A stretch of DNA of 25,403 bases from JBLHKS01 sp047620505. Lineage in GTDB: Bacteria; Verrucomicrobiota; Verrucomicrobiia; Verrucomicrobiales; DEV007. The stretch is taken from the NCBI GenBank assembly GCA_047620505.1, contig JBLHKS010000101.1:1-25403 (forward strand), read 5' to 3'. Made by a program: the position numbers and the translations under genes. The stretch's first letter is position 1; each line of letters opens with the position of its first letter. The notes under the pieces are model-generated. The model worked only from the letters and a program-made list of their open reading frames with translations, made no database searches and had not been told where the DNA came from. Positions 1 to 7,760 of this stretch are shown here, piece by piece.

Positions 1-336
1 GGCAAGAATTGCGTTTCGATCGGCGAGCACTGGCCAAATCGCATTCTCGTCGGCTTTGTCGCCAATCAAAATCGGAATGACTCTACGTTCGTTTTCATTT
101 CGTAGAATCGCGGAAACTTCCGCTTCGACAAATTTCGAGCGTTCTACATTTTTGGTGAGCAGAATGATCGCGAGGTCCGATTGCTTCAACGCTCGTTTGA
201 TCTCTCGGCTGAGAACGGCACCAGTTGGGATAGACTTCTGATCAAAGAATACTTTCTGGCCCTCCGTTTCGAGCACATCCGCAATTCGCCGTGCTATCGC
301 TTTGTCCAGGCTGGCGTGTGAGATAAAGATATTCAT
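1..336 (-). CDS. TIR-domain protein, C-terminus cut by window edge
   Basis: The first 112 codons of a minus-strand gene are visible, starting at ATG 334-336 and running off the left edge. The N-terminus MNIFISHASLDKAIARRIAD is a typical TIR strand betaA and helix alphaA. A BB-loop-like stretch follows near residues 31-40 (FDQKSIPTGA). SKFVEAEV at residues 67-74 matches the S-x-W-x3-E pattern, with Phe69 in place of Trp and Glu73 as candidate catalytic glutamate. Bacterial TIR domains of this type are often NAD+ hydrolases or nucleotide-signal producers in antiphage immunity; that role is inferred here. The ATG overlaps the stop of the upstream TIR gene by 4 bases (ATGA), which suggests translational coupling. 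What lies after the TIR domain, such as an effector, sensor or repeat domain, is outside the window. Confidence 0.85.
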   Translation of the reverse strand, partial: MNIFISHASLDKAIARRIADVLETEGQKVFFDQKSIPTGAVLSREIKRALKQSDLAIILLTKNVERSKFVEAEVSAILRNENERRVIPILIGDKADENAIWPVLADRNAILA

Positions 337-764
337 TTTCGCAGTGAAACTCGGTTCTTAAGTTCTTTAAGATAGGCTTCGATTTGATCTGTTTCCAGCA
401 GCTTTGTCGTTCCTAATAACGATAGAACACCTCGCTCTTGGATTTCGCCAGGCTCCGGGCCGTTAACCAAAGTCACGATGCGAACGTCTGGACGAACCAG
501 GCAGGCACCAATCTCAGCGAAAACCCAAGGTCGCTTTATCGAGGTCGGGGTCAGGTAAACGAACAGTTCATCACAAGCTCTCAACTCAGAAAAAATAACC
601 TCGCGGAAATCGTCTCCGAATTCTGTTTCCGCCGAATCCAGGAAAACCCGAGCGCCAGTTTCTTCGATATCGGGTTTCAGATATCTTTCTACAAAGCCTT
701 TGTCCCCAGATCCATGGGTAAAGAAGACTCGGTATTCGCCCCGGCTGCTCATTCGACCGATCAT
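333..764 (-). CDS. Small stand-alone TIR-domain protein
   Basis: This 143-residue protein is essentially one TIR domain. YRVFFTHGSGDKGFVERYLK at residues 11-30 gives betaA and alphaA, VFLDSAETEFGDDF at 40-53 the BB-loop region, and SIKRPWVFAE at 75-84 the S-x4-W-x3-E element with Glu84 as putative catalytic residue. No membrane segment or second domain is visible. It starts 28 bases after the stop of the cystathionine gamma-synthase-like gene on the same strand. An AAAGG about 13 bases before the ATG is a weak ribosome binding site; Met5 is an alternative start. It overlaps the next TIR gene by 4 bases, so the two are probably co-expressed. A NADase or signalling role in defence is an inference from the family. 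No ThsA, pAgo or CBASS partner is in view. Confidence 0.85.
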   Translation of the reverse strand: MIGRMSSRGEYRVFFTHGSGDKGFVERYLKPDIEETGARVFLDSAETEFGDDFREVIFSELRACDELFVYLTPTSIKRPWVFAEIGACLVRPDVRIVTLVNGPEPGEIQERGVLSLLGTTKLLETDQIEAYLKELKNRVSLRK

Positions 765-792
765 TCAGCAAATCAGACCTTTTGTCCAGCAG

Positions 793-2289
793 TTAGCTTC
801 CCAACCTGCTCAGAGCCGATTCGATCCGCGAGACGAGATCGCTCGGCTCCTCCAACCCGATCGAAAACCGCACGAGATGCCGGTCGATTCCAAGCGCGTC
901 TGACCAATCCAATTCCGGGTAGTGAGCGAGCAGCATGTAAGGGCAGGCGAGCGTGAAATTGGTGCCCAGGCTCGGGCCTTTCGAGATCTGCAACGCGTCG
1001 TGAAACCGGGGGGCGTTCCGCTTCGGATCGTGGAGTAAAATCGAAAACAGGCCGCCAAACCCGCTTCCTTCTCGGCGGATCGCGTCGTAAAAACCGCGCG
1101 TCGCCGTCTTCGGATACCAGATCTGCTCGATCGCCGGGTGATCAGCGAGAAAGTCGAAAACAGCCTCAGTCGTCGAATTGATTTTCGGGATCCGCTCGGC
1201 GAAATCGCGCGAATTGCGCTCGAGAACCAAGGCGTCGTCGGCCCAGAAATCATCGACGTAAATTTCGCGCAAAATCACGGCCATCCGATCGTAAAGCGGC
1301 GATTCTCGATTCAAAATCAGGCTGCCCGCGAGCACGTCGCCAGCACCGGAAAAGAACTTCGTCAGGCTCGTCGTCACGACGTCGGCGTGCTGAAAACAAT
1401 CGACGTTGATGACCGTCGCGATCGTGTCGTCCACCACGAGTGGGATTCCGATCGGCTGGAGAATCGAGGCCAGACCAGCGAGATCAGCCGTGCGGAGTTG
1501 CGGATTGCTCGGGATTTCGCAAAACACGCCCGCTGGCGGACGTCCGGCTGCCAGCAGCTGCTGAACTCCGGGCACACCGCCCGCGGCGCAATTCGGGATG
1601 AATTCGACCCCTATCTCGAACTCTTCCTGAACTTTCAGGACATCGACATATGGAAATTCGATCTGCACCGTTTTCCGATCCGGATTCAAGCCGGCCGCAA
1701 GCCGTTGAGCCGCGTAGACCGCCGCAATTCCAGACGGAAACAGAAAAACGTCGTCCTCCGATTGCCCAGCGAGTTCGGCCAGCCGCGATCGGATCTTTCG
1801 CTTCGCCTCCGCCGCCTGCGCGTCTCCCTCATCGGTTGAGACTCGATCCGCGAGCACCGCTTCCGCCCTCCGACTGCTAACGATCTCGCCGCAGAACCTC
1901 CAATATTTCATCGCCGCTTCCCAACCGGCTTCCGGCATGATCACAGCGAAACAACCAAACGCCTCAGTGATCCGGGTTTGAACGCCAGCGACTCGCTCGA
2001 TGTAGCTCGCCGCCCGCTCGACCGCCGGGCGAGAGGGCAAAAGCATCAGCCGTTCACCCGGCCCTGCGCAGTTCGATTCAGCCTCAGCGAAAAGACGTTT
2101 CACCAATGGATGAACGAAAAAACGCGGATAGCCGCATTGCAGTCGGTCCAGAATCGCCGGATCCGCCTCTTCATAGCCGACGACGTGTTCCCAAAGCGGC
2201 AGCGCGACCGACACCGCGTGCGGGTCGTCCGGGAGCGGTTTGCCGAGGTCGTTCGTTTGCCAGAGCGGATTATTGTGGAGGTCGCGCAT
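793..2289 (-). CDS. Cystathionine gamma-synthase-like PLP enzyme (fungal type)
   Basis: This 498-residue protein belongs to the Cys/Met-metabolism PLP-dependent family (fold type I). The N-terminal LGKPLPDDPHAVSVALP and VVGYEE segments resemble fungal cystathionine gamma-synthases, which carry about 100 extra residues ahead of the catalytic domain. TTSLTKFFSGAGDVLAGS contains the Schiff-base lysine Lys311, and VVDDT at 285-289 contains the PLP-ring aspartate. The family condenses an activated homoserine with cysteine to make cystathionine for methionine synthesis; related members are lyases or sulfhydrylases, so the exact reaction is inferred. The start at 2289 places the conserved N-terminal motif about 15 residues in. 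No strong Shine-Dalgarno is seen. It lies downstream of an M24 peptidase and upstream of two TIR genes, all on the same strand. Confidence 0.85.
   Translation of the reverse strand: MRDLHNNPLWQTNDLGKPLPDDPHAVSVALPLWEHVVGYEEADPAILDRLQCGYPRFFVHPLVKRLFAEAESNCAGPGERLMLLPSRPAVERAASYIERVAGVQTRITEAFGCFAVIMPEAGWEAAMKYWRFCGEIVSSRRAEAVLADRVSTDEGDAQAAEAKRKIRSRLAELAGQSEDDVFLFPSGIAAVYAAQRLAAGLNPDRKTVQIEFPYVDVLKVQEEFEIGVEFIPNCAAGGVPGVQQLLAAGRPPAGVFCEIPSNPQLRTADLAGLASILQPIGIPLVVDDTIATVINVDCFQHADVVTTSLTKFFSGAGDVLAGSLILNRESPLYDRMAVILREIYVDDFWADDALVLERNSRDFAERIPKINSTTEAVFDFLADHPAIEQIWYPKTATRGFYDAIRREGSGFGGLFSILLHDPKRNAPRFHDALQISKGPSLGTNFTLACPYMLLAHYPELDWSDALGIDRHLVRFSIGLEEPSDLVSRIESALSRLGS
1552..1563. repeat. 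Iterated palindrome CAGCAGCTGCTG, exact
   Basis: Exact 12-bp copy with flanks C and A, inside the CGS-like gene, read on the minus strand as GVQQLLAAG. Confidence 0.9.
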
Positions 2290-2403
2290 CGGTGAGGCGG
2301 GATTCCTGGCACCGGATACCCGATCGGTCGAGATTTTTCGGGAACGATGACCGAAACTCCGACGATCTGCCCCTCGCCCACCCGTCGAGGCCCCCCGCAG
2401 CCG
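2290..2403 (-). other. Leader region upstream of the CGS-like gene, nothing recognised
   Basis: The non-genic space between the M24 peptidase and the CGS-like gene is 2290-2617. Most of 2404-2583 reads as a possible small ORF, listed separately. In the remaining 2290-2403 I compared the minus-strand leader by eye with SAM, SAH, cobalamin and THF riboswitch core motifs, which would be expected near a methionine gene, and found no convincing match. No terminator with a T tract is visible. Confidence 0.5.
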
Positions 2404-2583
2404 TCAGGAATCCAGAATATGCTGCGGAAACAGCTTCAGCGTGTCCTCAACCACCGTCGTGCTCTTCCCGACTGTCTGAAGCGACGCCGTGAGCAAATTC
2501 GTGAACAGCTGATTCTCCAGAGCATCCCGCGACTCCCCGGCTGTCGGGCAGAGTTCCCCCGATTGCGAAGTCGTAAGCGACAA
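2404..2583 (-). CDS. Possible small hypothetical protein, 59 residues
   Basis: Reading the minus strand from TTG at 2581-2583 gives 59 codons ending in TGA at 2404-2406. The first residues are MSLTTSQSGELCPTAG and the C-terminus is TLKLFPQHILDS. The sequence is low in Arg, rich in helix formers and has G or C at most third positions, which is more protein-like than the other frames here. GGAA about 7 bases before the TTG could serve as a ribosome binding site. The start lies 34 bases after the M24 peptidase stop on the same strand, so it could be co-transcribed. I recognise no family. It could instead be the decayed end of a longer gene, and the non-ATG start weakens the call. Confidence 0.4.
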   Translation of the reverse strand: MSLTTSQSGELCPTAGESRDALENQLFTNLLTASLQTVGKSTTVVEDTLKLFPQHILDS

Positions 2584-2617
2584 AGATGCTTCCAGCCATG
2601 GTTCAGTGAAATGGTTA

Positions 2618-3649
2618 CTACAGAGTCAACGGAAAGGAAGTTAAACGGTCAACCCCATTTGTTGTGACGCGGTAGTTTTGTTCCAGCCGAATGCCTGCCT
2701 GCAGCTCTTTGGTGTAGAGCCCGGGCTCGGCCGTGAAGACGTCGCCTTCCTCGAAAACATCGTCCCAATTCGGGTTCAGATGCGGCGTTTCGTGCGGGTA
2801 GAGGCCGACGCCGTGACCGAGGTGATGATAAAACGCGTCCGGGGCGAATTCGTCGAGCATCCCCTTGGCTGTCGCGAAAAGTTCAGCGCAGCGGACGCCG
2901 GGTTTGACGGTTGTTTCGACGTGATCGAGCACCGCGACGCAGCGCTCCCAAGCCAGCAGCTGCTGGTCGGTCGGTTTTCGATTAACGGAGAAGGTCCGAC
3001 AATTATCGGCGTAGTAACCTCGATAGGCTGGGCCGAGATCTAGAATGTAGAGATCGCCGTCTTTCGCGACGACGCCATTCCTCGGCGGACCGCCTGGCGA
3101 ACAAACCTGGTAGTCGTTTCCGAGATCTGTCAGGGGCTCTCCGGCAACGCGGACCGCCGCCGCGTGAAGCTGGTTGAAGACCTCCAACTCCGAGATTCCC
3201 GGCTCGATAATTTCGCGAGCCCGCTCGTACATCGCCGTGGTGCAGTCGATCGCTTTGCGCATCATCGCCAGCTCGTCCGGATCTTTTCGGCGTCGGAGTT
3301 TCCAGAGCGTTTCCCTGATTTTCTCGTCATCCCCTGCCCTTTCGGCCTCGCCAAGCGCCTTCCACGCCTCGCTCCGCATTTCCTGGCGAAGCGTGCAGAG
3401 ATGCTGAGCCACGAACGTCACGCAGCGATCGGCGGCGTGTCCTTCGGGCTCGTCATTCGGAGCAACCAGTGTCGTCGAGCCGTCCGCTTCGACAGCGACG
3501 ATCGCGCTCATCAATTTGTGAGGGCGAAATCCGGTAAAGTACTGAACGTGCTCCGGCATCGTCAGCACGGCGCGATCCAATTTTAGCGCGGCCAGCTCGG
3601 CGGCGAGTCGTTGCTGACGTTTTCGGCAAAATTCGGGATCAAGATTCAT
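2618..3649 (-). CDS. M24-family Xaa-Pro aminopeptidase
   Basis: This 343-residue protein has the creatinase-like N-terminal domain (about 1-110) and the pita-bread metallopeptidase domain (about 120-340). The five metal ligands of the M24 family are in place: Asp204 in YILDLG, Asp215 in YYADNCRTF, His279 in HHLGHGVGL, Glu308 in FTAEPGLY and Glu323 in RLEQNYRV. The family removes an N-terminal residue preceding proline in cytosolic peptides and usually needs two Mn or Co ions. Its length is slightly short for PepQ/PepP proteins but nothing essential is missing. It is divergent from the TIR-TPR gene across a 95-bp gap. The palindrome copy at 2954 encodes QQLL in the variable region after KPTD. 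Confidence 0.92.
   Translation of the reverse strand: MNLDPEFCRKRQQRLAAELAALKLDRAVLTMPEHVQYFTGFRPHKLMSAIVAVEADGSTTLVAPNDEPEGHAADRCVTFVAQHLCTLRQEMRSEAWKALGEAERAGDDEKIRETLWKLRRRKDPDELAMMRKAIDCTTAMYERAREIIEPGISELEVFNQLHAAAVRVAGEPLTDLGNDYQVCSPGGPPRNGVVAKDGDLYILDLGPAYRGYYADNCRTFSVNRKPTDQQLLAWERCVAVLDHVETTVKPGVRCAELFATAKGMLDEFAPDAFYHHLGHGVGLYPHETPHLNPNWDDVFEEGDVFTAEPGLYTKELQAGIRLEQNYRVTTNGVDRLTSFPLTL
2954..2965. repeat. Iterated palindrome CAGCAGCTGCTG, exact
   Basis: Exact copy with flanks C and G, making a 14-bp perfect palindrome, inside the M24 peptidase gene, read as DQQLLAW. Confidence 0.9.
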
Positions 3650-3719
3650 CTGAAATCTTTAGCCAGCATTTCGACCTCCGTCACGTCAAACTCGCTTCAT
3701 TGATCCTCGGGTTGATCTT

Positions 3720-3738
3720 CCTCCACTTGCCTCCACTT
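3720..3738. repeat. Short tandem direct repeat before the TIR-TPR start
   Basis: CCTCCACTT occurs at 3720-3728 and again at 3730-3738, a 10-base tandem unit that ends 6 bases before the ATG at 3745. The repeat is exact for nine bases. The unit contains CCTCC, the complement of a Shine-Dalgarno sequence, so this start has no conventional ribosome binding site. Function is unknown and it may be chance. Confidence 0.4.
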
Positions 3739-3744
3739 TAAGCC

Positions 3745-6093
3745 ATGGGACGTTCCAGCGTTTTCGTCTGCTCAACGCAGGCGGATAGCAGCGCAGCCCG
3801 CTCACTCGAGCGGTCGTTGAAGCGTTTTCGCGCCCCGAAATCGCTAACGGTCGATCTCCCCCTCCGCGAGTTGCTCAAGGCACAGATCTGGAGACACGAC
3901 AACGAGAAACCGCGCGAGAAACTCGTTCCAGAATCAATTCTCGAGCCGATCCGCGAAAGCGACGCACTTGTCGTGCTCTGCACTCCGGCGGCGAACGTCT
4001 CGAAGTGGGTTCGGATGGAAATCGCGGCCTTCATCGAGGCGAATCCTCAGGCGCCCGTCGTGGCCGTCGTCCGCGCGGGCGAGCCGTTTCCGGAGCAAGC
4101 GCGTGACGCTTTTGTCAAGCCGTGCTTCCCTCCGAACCTCCCGGATGAGGCCATCATCAACTGGATCGAAGCCCGCGATGACGACTGGGAAGAAAGCATC
4201 AATATCGCCGTTATGGCCAAGGTGCTCGGGAAGCGTTCGGAGCATCTCGCCCATCACGCAATGCGCGGTCGAGGCGATCTCGTTCGGCAACGGCGGTTCG
4301 CTCTCTTCGGCGCTCTCGCCGGAATCCTCGTCGCCATCTGGATCGCACGCGGCTACCTCCACGATCTCGCCATGGATTACATTCCGGGTTACCCGGAACA
4401 CGTTGCGCCGCTCGTGTTGAACTGGATTCCGGAAGAGGAAAAGCCGGCCGAACCGAAGTTTACGAACATCGAAGTCGTTGAATCCGATCCTTTCGAAGAG
4501 ATGCTGAACGCCGAGCCTGAAGCTCGGATCGCCGCCTTGCGCGCTTGGCTGGACAAAGCGCAATCGCTCGAAAAAACCGAGCCAGCGGATGCGCTTTCAT
4601 GGCTTGGGCTCGCTCGAAAGACCCTCGAAACTTTCGAAGACGACGATCCCAGATTGTACGGCGACCGCTATCGTTTCCACACAGTTTCCGGGCTCCTCGC
4701 TCAAAATGCCGGGGATCCGGTGACGGCGCAGGCGCAATTTGATCTGGCGATTCAAGCTTGGAAAGCCGAGCCATTTGACGATCCAAATGCGCGCGAAGAT
4801 GAAGCTTTCATGGTCATCGGAGCCCTCGCAGGTGACTCGCTTTGGATCGACAGCACTCAGCAGCTGCTGGCTTGGCTCGGTGAACAGCCTGGCAACAAAC
4901 CGACGATTTTCGGTCGCGCGGAGCGACTCGCTGGCTTGGCGATCGAATTTCCTGAGCTGGCGGAAACGATCGACGGTCTGCTCTCCAAGCTCGGCAACGC
5001 GATCGAACCGCCGCCCGAAAACTTGGCTGCCGTGCGTGCTCAGCTCGCTTCCATGCGCAGTGATCTCGCTGCCGAAATGGACAAGCCGGAGCTCGCATCG
5101 ACAATTATCGTAGAGACGACCGACGTGATTGATTCCGAGCCTGAAACGCCTGCCAGCCCGGCGGCCCGTGCGCATCTTGCGTTCGAACTGATCAAGCGCG
5201 ACCCGCCGGAAGACGAGGCTGAGCTGATCGAAAAACTCGATTCGATCGTCAAGGAACTCGATGGAAATTCGGAGTTCAGGCCTAGCCTGTTCGCCGCTCG
5301 GGTCTGGCGCGGCGACCTGCATCTTGCCGCTGAAGAAGACGCTGAAGCTGCAGCGATTTATGAGAAAGCGCTGGTCCTCGCCCCTGAGGCCGTGTTGATC
5401 GAGACGCTGCTGAAAACCGGCTGCGCGTTGCGCTACTCCGGCGATCACGAAAGCGCAGCCGATGCATTCGAAACCGTTCGCCAAGCGCTTGCGAGTTCGG
5501 AAAACGATCCGGACCGCCTGACTGCGTTGCAAGGAGCCTTGCTCGCGGCTCAGGCGCTGAAGCGCGAAAAGATCGTTGATCTGTTAGCCGACGAATTGGC
5601 CGAATTGGTCGTCCAGATTCCGAATTATGAACCGCCGCCGTACTGGCGCGACCCGATCACGACGATCGCGCAAGTTCAAGAATCGATCCCAACGGGGCCC
5701 GAGCCAGAGCCAGAGCCAGAGCCAGAGCCTGCACCTCCTACCCCGAATCCTGCGCCTGATCCCAAACCTGAGCCAGCCCCCACGCCGAAGCCAAAGCCCG
5801 TGGTTGTCGAAAATCCCAAACCGCCTCCGCCGCGGGCACCGTCTCTTCCTAAGCCGAAACCACCAGCCGTGGACCCGCAGCTCGAAGCGCAAATTCAGTC
5901 CGTCCAAGGCCAGATCACGATGCTGGAAGCAGAACGCGCAAATCGCCGGATTATTTTCCTCCAGGGCGGCGAATTGAAGCGGCTTTACCGCGAGTTGGAA
6001 GCGCTGATCCGCCGGAGAGTTGTTCGCAAGCCACCCGAACACGGCCTCCCGCGTTACCTCCGGCCCGTCGACGGAAATCGTGGTTCGCGCTGA
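3745..6093 (+). CDS. Membrane TIR-domain protein with helical-repeat and proline-rich C-terminus
   Basis: This 782-residue protein begins with a TIR domain (about 1-150). RSSVFVCST gives strand betaA and SKWVRMEIAAF at 86-96 gives the S-x-W-x3-E element with Glu92 as putative catalytic residue. A basic RQRR stretch precedes one transmembrane segment (about 185-203), followed by an acidic helical region from about 240 to 640 that reads as degenerate TPR-like repeats. A proline-rich linker from 653 starts with alternating Glu-Pro and becomes Lys/Pro-rich, and the C-terminus (about 710-760) looks coiled-coil with a basic end. The TIR domain should be cytosolic if the positive-inside rule holds. 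The gene ends 11 bases before a GAF/PP2C/HATPase regulator, so the two probably form a signalling pair. The substrate and trigger are unknown; a stress or cell-death role is inference. Confidence 0.8.
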   Translation: MGRSSVFVCSTQADSSAARSLERSLKRFRAPKSLTVDLPLRELLKAQIWRHDNEKPREKLVPESILEPIRESDALVVLCTPAANVSKWVRMEIAAFIEANPQAPVVAVVRAGEPFPEQARDAFVKPCFPPNLPDEAIINWIEARDDDWEESINIAVMAKVLGKRSEHLAHHAMRGRGDLVRQRRFALFGALAGILVAIWIARGYLHDLAMDYIPGYPEHVAPLVLNWIPEEEKPAEPKFTNIEVVESDPFEEMLNAEPEARIAALRAWLDKAQSLEKTEPADALSWLGLARKTLETFEDDDPRLYGDRYRFHTVSGLLAQNAGDPVTAQAQFDLAIQAWKAEPFDDPNAREDEAFMVIGALAGDSLWIDSTQQLLAWLGEQPGNKPTIFGRAERLAGLAIEFPELAETIDGLLSKLGNAIEPPPENLAAVRAQLASMRSDLAAEMDKPELASTIIVETTDVIDSEPETPASPAARAHLAFELIKRDPPEDEAELIEKLDSIVKELDGNSEFRPSLFAARVWRGDLHLAAEEDAEAAAIYEKALVLAPEAVLIETLLKTGCALRYSGDHESAADAFETVRQALASSENDPDRLTALQGALLAAQALKREKIVDLLADELAELVVQIPNYEPPPYWRDPITTIAQVQESIPTGPEPEPEPEPEPAPPTPNPAPDPKPEPAPTPKPKPVVVENPKPPPPRAPSLPKPKPPAVDPQLEAQIQSVQGQITMLEAERANRRIIFLQGGELKRLYRELEALIRRRVVRKPPEHGLPRYLRPVDGNRGSR
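4858..4869. repeat. Iterated palindrome CAGCAGCTGCTG, exact
   Basis: Exact copy with flanks T and G, inside the TIR-TPR gene, read as TQQLLAW. Confidence 0.9.
5701..5730 (+). repeat. Hexanucleotide tandem repeat encoding Glu-Pro
   Basis: Four perfect GAGCCA units at 5701-5724 are followed by one GAGCCT unit, together encoding EPEPEPEPEP at the start of the proline-rich linker of the TIR-TPR protein. The unit is six bases long, so gain or loss changes linker length without shifting the frame. Confidence 0.9.
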
Positions 6094-6104
6094 GCCTTTT
6101 TCAG

Positions 6105-7760
6105 ATGGAATCCCACTCACCGAAGAGTCGGCGCAGAGCGCTGCTTAGCGTAGCCAGAGAACTCAGCCGAACCGAAAACGTTGAGCAACTGCTGGATCGA
6201 ATTCTGGAATGTTCGCGCGAAGTCATGGTCTGCGAGGTCTGCTCGATCTTGCTTCCGGAGCAGGTTTCCGGCGATCTCCTGATTCGTTCGACGCTCGACC
6301 CGCCGGACGCCCAACCCGTCCGCGTTCCAGCCGGCAAAGGCATCGCCGGGGCGGTCTTCGAGTCGAAGCAGCCGCTGAACATCGACGACGTTTCTCAGGA
6401 TCCTCGGCACTTCGCAAAAGCGGGCGAAATGAGCGGCCTCCAGACTCGAACGCTCCTGACCGTGCCGCTTCTGGATGGCGACGCGATGCTCGGCGTGATG
6501 CAAGCGATCAACCCGATTGAGCGGATGCGTTTCGACGAAGAGGACGTCGAGCTGTTCGAGACTTTCGGCAGTCTGATCGCGGTCACTTTGATCCGGCTTG
6601 AAGCCCATCGAAACGCGATTCGCGAAGCCGAAACCCGCCAGCAGCTGCAGCTGGCGCACGAAATCCAGCAGTCGTTCCTGCCGCCTCCGCACGCCTCGGT
6701 TGGCTCGATTCGAATCGACGCTTTTTATGAGCCGGCCAGCGAGATCGGCGGCGATTTTTACTTCTGGCACGCTCTTGACGACGGCTGCGTTTTGCTCGGT
6801 ATCGGCGACGTTTGCGGAAAAGGATTCCCAGCTTCTCTGGACATGGCTCGAGGGAGTACGCTGATCGCTTCGCTCGTTCACGAGCTCAACCGAATGCCGC
6901 TTGGCGACTGGGTTTCGCAGCTGAACGCAAAGCTCTGCAACGTCATGAACAGCGGCCGTTTCATCGCCCTGACATTCGCACGAATCGACGAGCGCCGACG
7001 GCGAGTTGACTTTTGCGTTTGCGGCGCGTTGGGGCCCAAGTTTCTGGTTAAAGGAGAATGGTTGGACGCGCCGTTTCGACCGAATCCGCCACTCGGAATT
7101 TCCAGCGCGGTTTCTTACTCAGAAAGCTCACTTCCGCTTGGCGTCAGCCGGCATTGGCTGCTGATGACGGATGGGATTCTCGAAGCGGAGAGCGAAGGCG
7201 GCGATCGGTTTGAAGACCGGGCTTTCGAAGAAACTCTCGCAGCGATCGCGCGGAGCGGAAATAGCGATGTGTTAGGAAGTTTGACCGCGGCTTGGCGCGC
7301 GTTTTCGAAACCTGGCGGCTACCAGGACGACACCACGCTGGTTAGCTTCGAATCAACGTTAGCCGCGCCGGCAACTGCTCACGAATTCGATTGCCGCCCG
7401 GAAACCATCAAGGGCGCCCGCGATTTCATCGACGAATGGGCCGCGTTTGCCGGATTCGAAGACCGTGACGTCGGCCTGATCGTCCTTGCCTGCGATGAGG
7501 TCCTGACAAACGTCTGCCGATACGCCTACCCGGAGACCTGTGGCGGCCCTGCGCGATGCGAAGTCGCGCTGACGGCCGAGCGTCTCGAAATCGAGATCAG
7601 CCATCACGGCGACGGGATCAGCAACGAGCAGCTTCCAGAACCCGTGATCGGTCCGCCGACAGTCGGCGGAATGGGTTTGGGCGTGATTCGTGAGGTCTTC
7701 GACGAAACCGATTTCAGCGCCGGGGAAGTCTCACGAATTCGGCTAAGCAAGAAGCTCTAA
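6105..7760 (+). CDS. GAF-PP2C(SpoIIE)-HATPase partner-switching regulator
   Basis: This 551-residue protein carries three domains. A GAF sensor domain (about 25-165) comes first, followed by a coiled-coil linker with the RsbU-like LAHEIQQSFLPP. The PP2C/SpoIIE phosphatase (about 205-415) has metal-binding aspartates in GGDFYF (Asp217), GDVCGKG (Asp235), MTDGILE (Asp356) and QDDTT. The C-terminal HATPase_c_2 anti-sigma kinase domain (about 430-551) has the N box near Asn469 (EVLTNVCRYAY) and the G box GGMGLG at 521-526. The phosphatase would dephosphorylate an anti-sigma-factor antagonist and the kinase would rephosphorylate it or bind a sigma factor. Having both on one chain is known in large signalling proteins. 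No STAS antagonist or sigma factor is in the window. It lies 11 bases after the TIR-TPR gene. The 3' end overlaps the convergent rhodanese gene by 4 bases. Confidence 0.92.
   Translation: MESHSPKSRRRALLSVARELSRTENVEQLLDRILECSREVMVCEVCSILLPEQVSGDLLIRSTLDPPDAQPVRVPAGKGIAGAVFESKQPLNIDDVSQDPRHFAKAGEMSGLQTRTLLTVPLLDGDAMLGVMQAINPIERMRFDEEDVELFETFGSLIAVTLIRLEAHRNAIREAETRQQLQLAHEIQQSFLPPPHASVGSIRIDAFYEPASEIGGDFYFWHALDDGCVLLGIGDVCGKGFPASLDMARGSTLIASLVHELNRMPLGDWVSQLNAKLCNVMNSGRFIALTFARIDERRRRVDFCVCGALGPKFLVKGEWLDAPFRPNPPLGISSAVSYSESSLPLGVSRHWLLMTDGILEAESEGGDRFEDRAFEETLAAIARSGNSDVLGSLTAAWRAFSKPGGYQDDTTLVSFESTLAAPATAHEFDCRPETIKGARDFIDEWAAFAGFEDRDVGLIVLACDEVLTNVCRYAYPETCGGPARCEVALTAERLEIEISHHGDGISNEQLPEPVIGPPTVGGMGLGVIREVFDETDFSAGEVSRIRLSKKL
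6639..6650. repeat. Iterated palindrome, one mismatch
   Basis: CAGCAGCTGCAG has A at position 11 instead of T. It lies in the PP2C regulator gene, read as RQQLQL in the linker helix. It overlaps a second palindrome, CAGCTGCAGCTG. Confidence 0.7.

Noticed and set aside
2290..2381. Open minus-strand frame from GTG 2381 (GEGQIVGVSVIVPEKSRPIG) before the CGS-like start
   Set aside because: The first 30 residues look protein-like, but the frame runs on out of phase through the CGS-like gene as Arg/Ser/Thr-rich noise, and no frameshift restoring a known domain is apparent.
3650..3744. Sigma70 promoter for the TIR-TPR gene from TTGATC at 3712
   Set aside because: The sequence 17 bases downstream (ACTTTA) matches the -10 consensus poorly.
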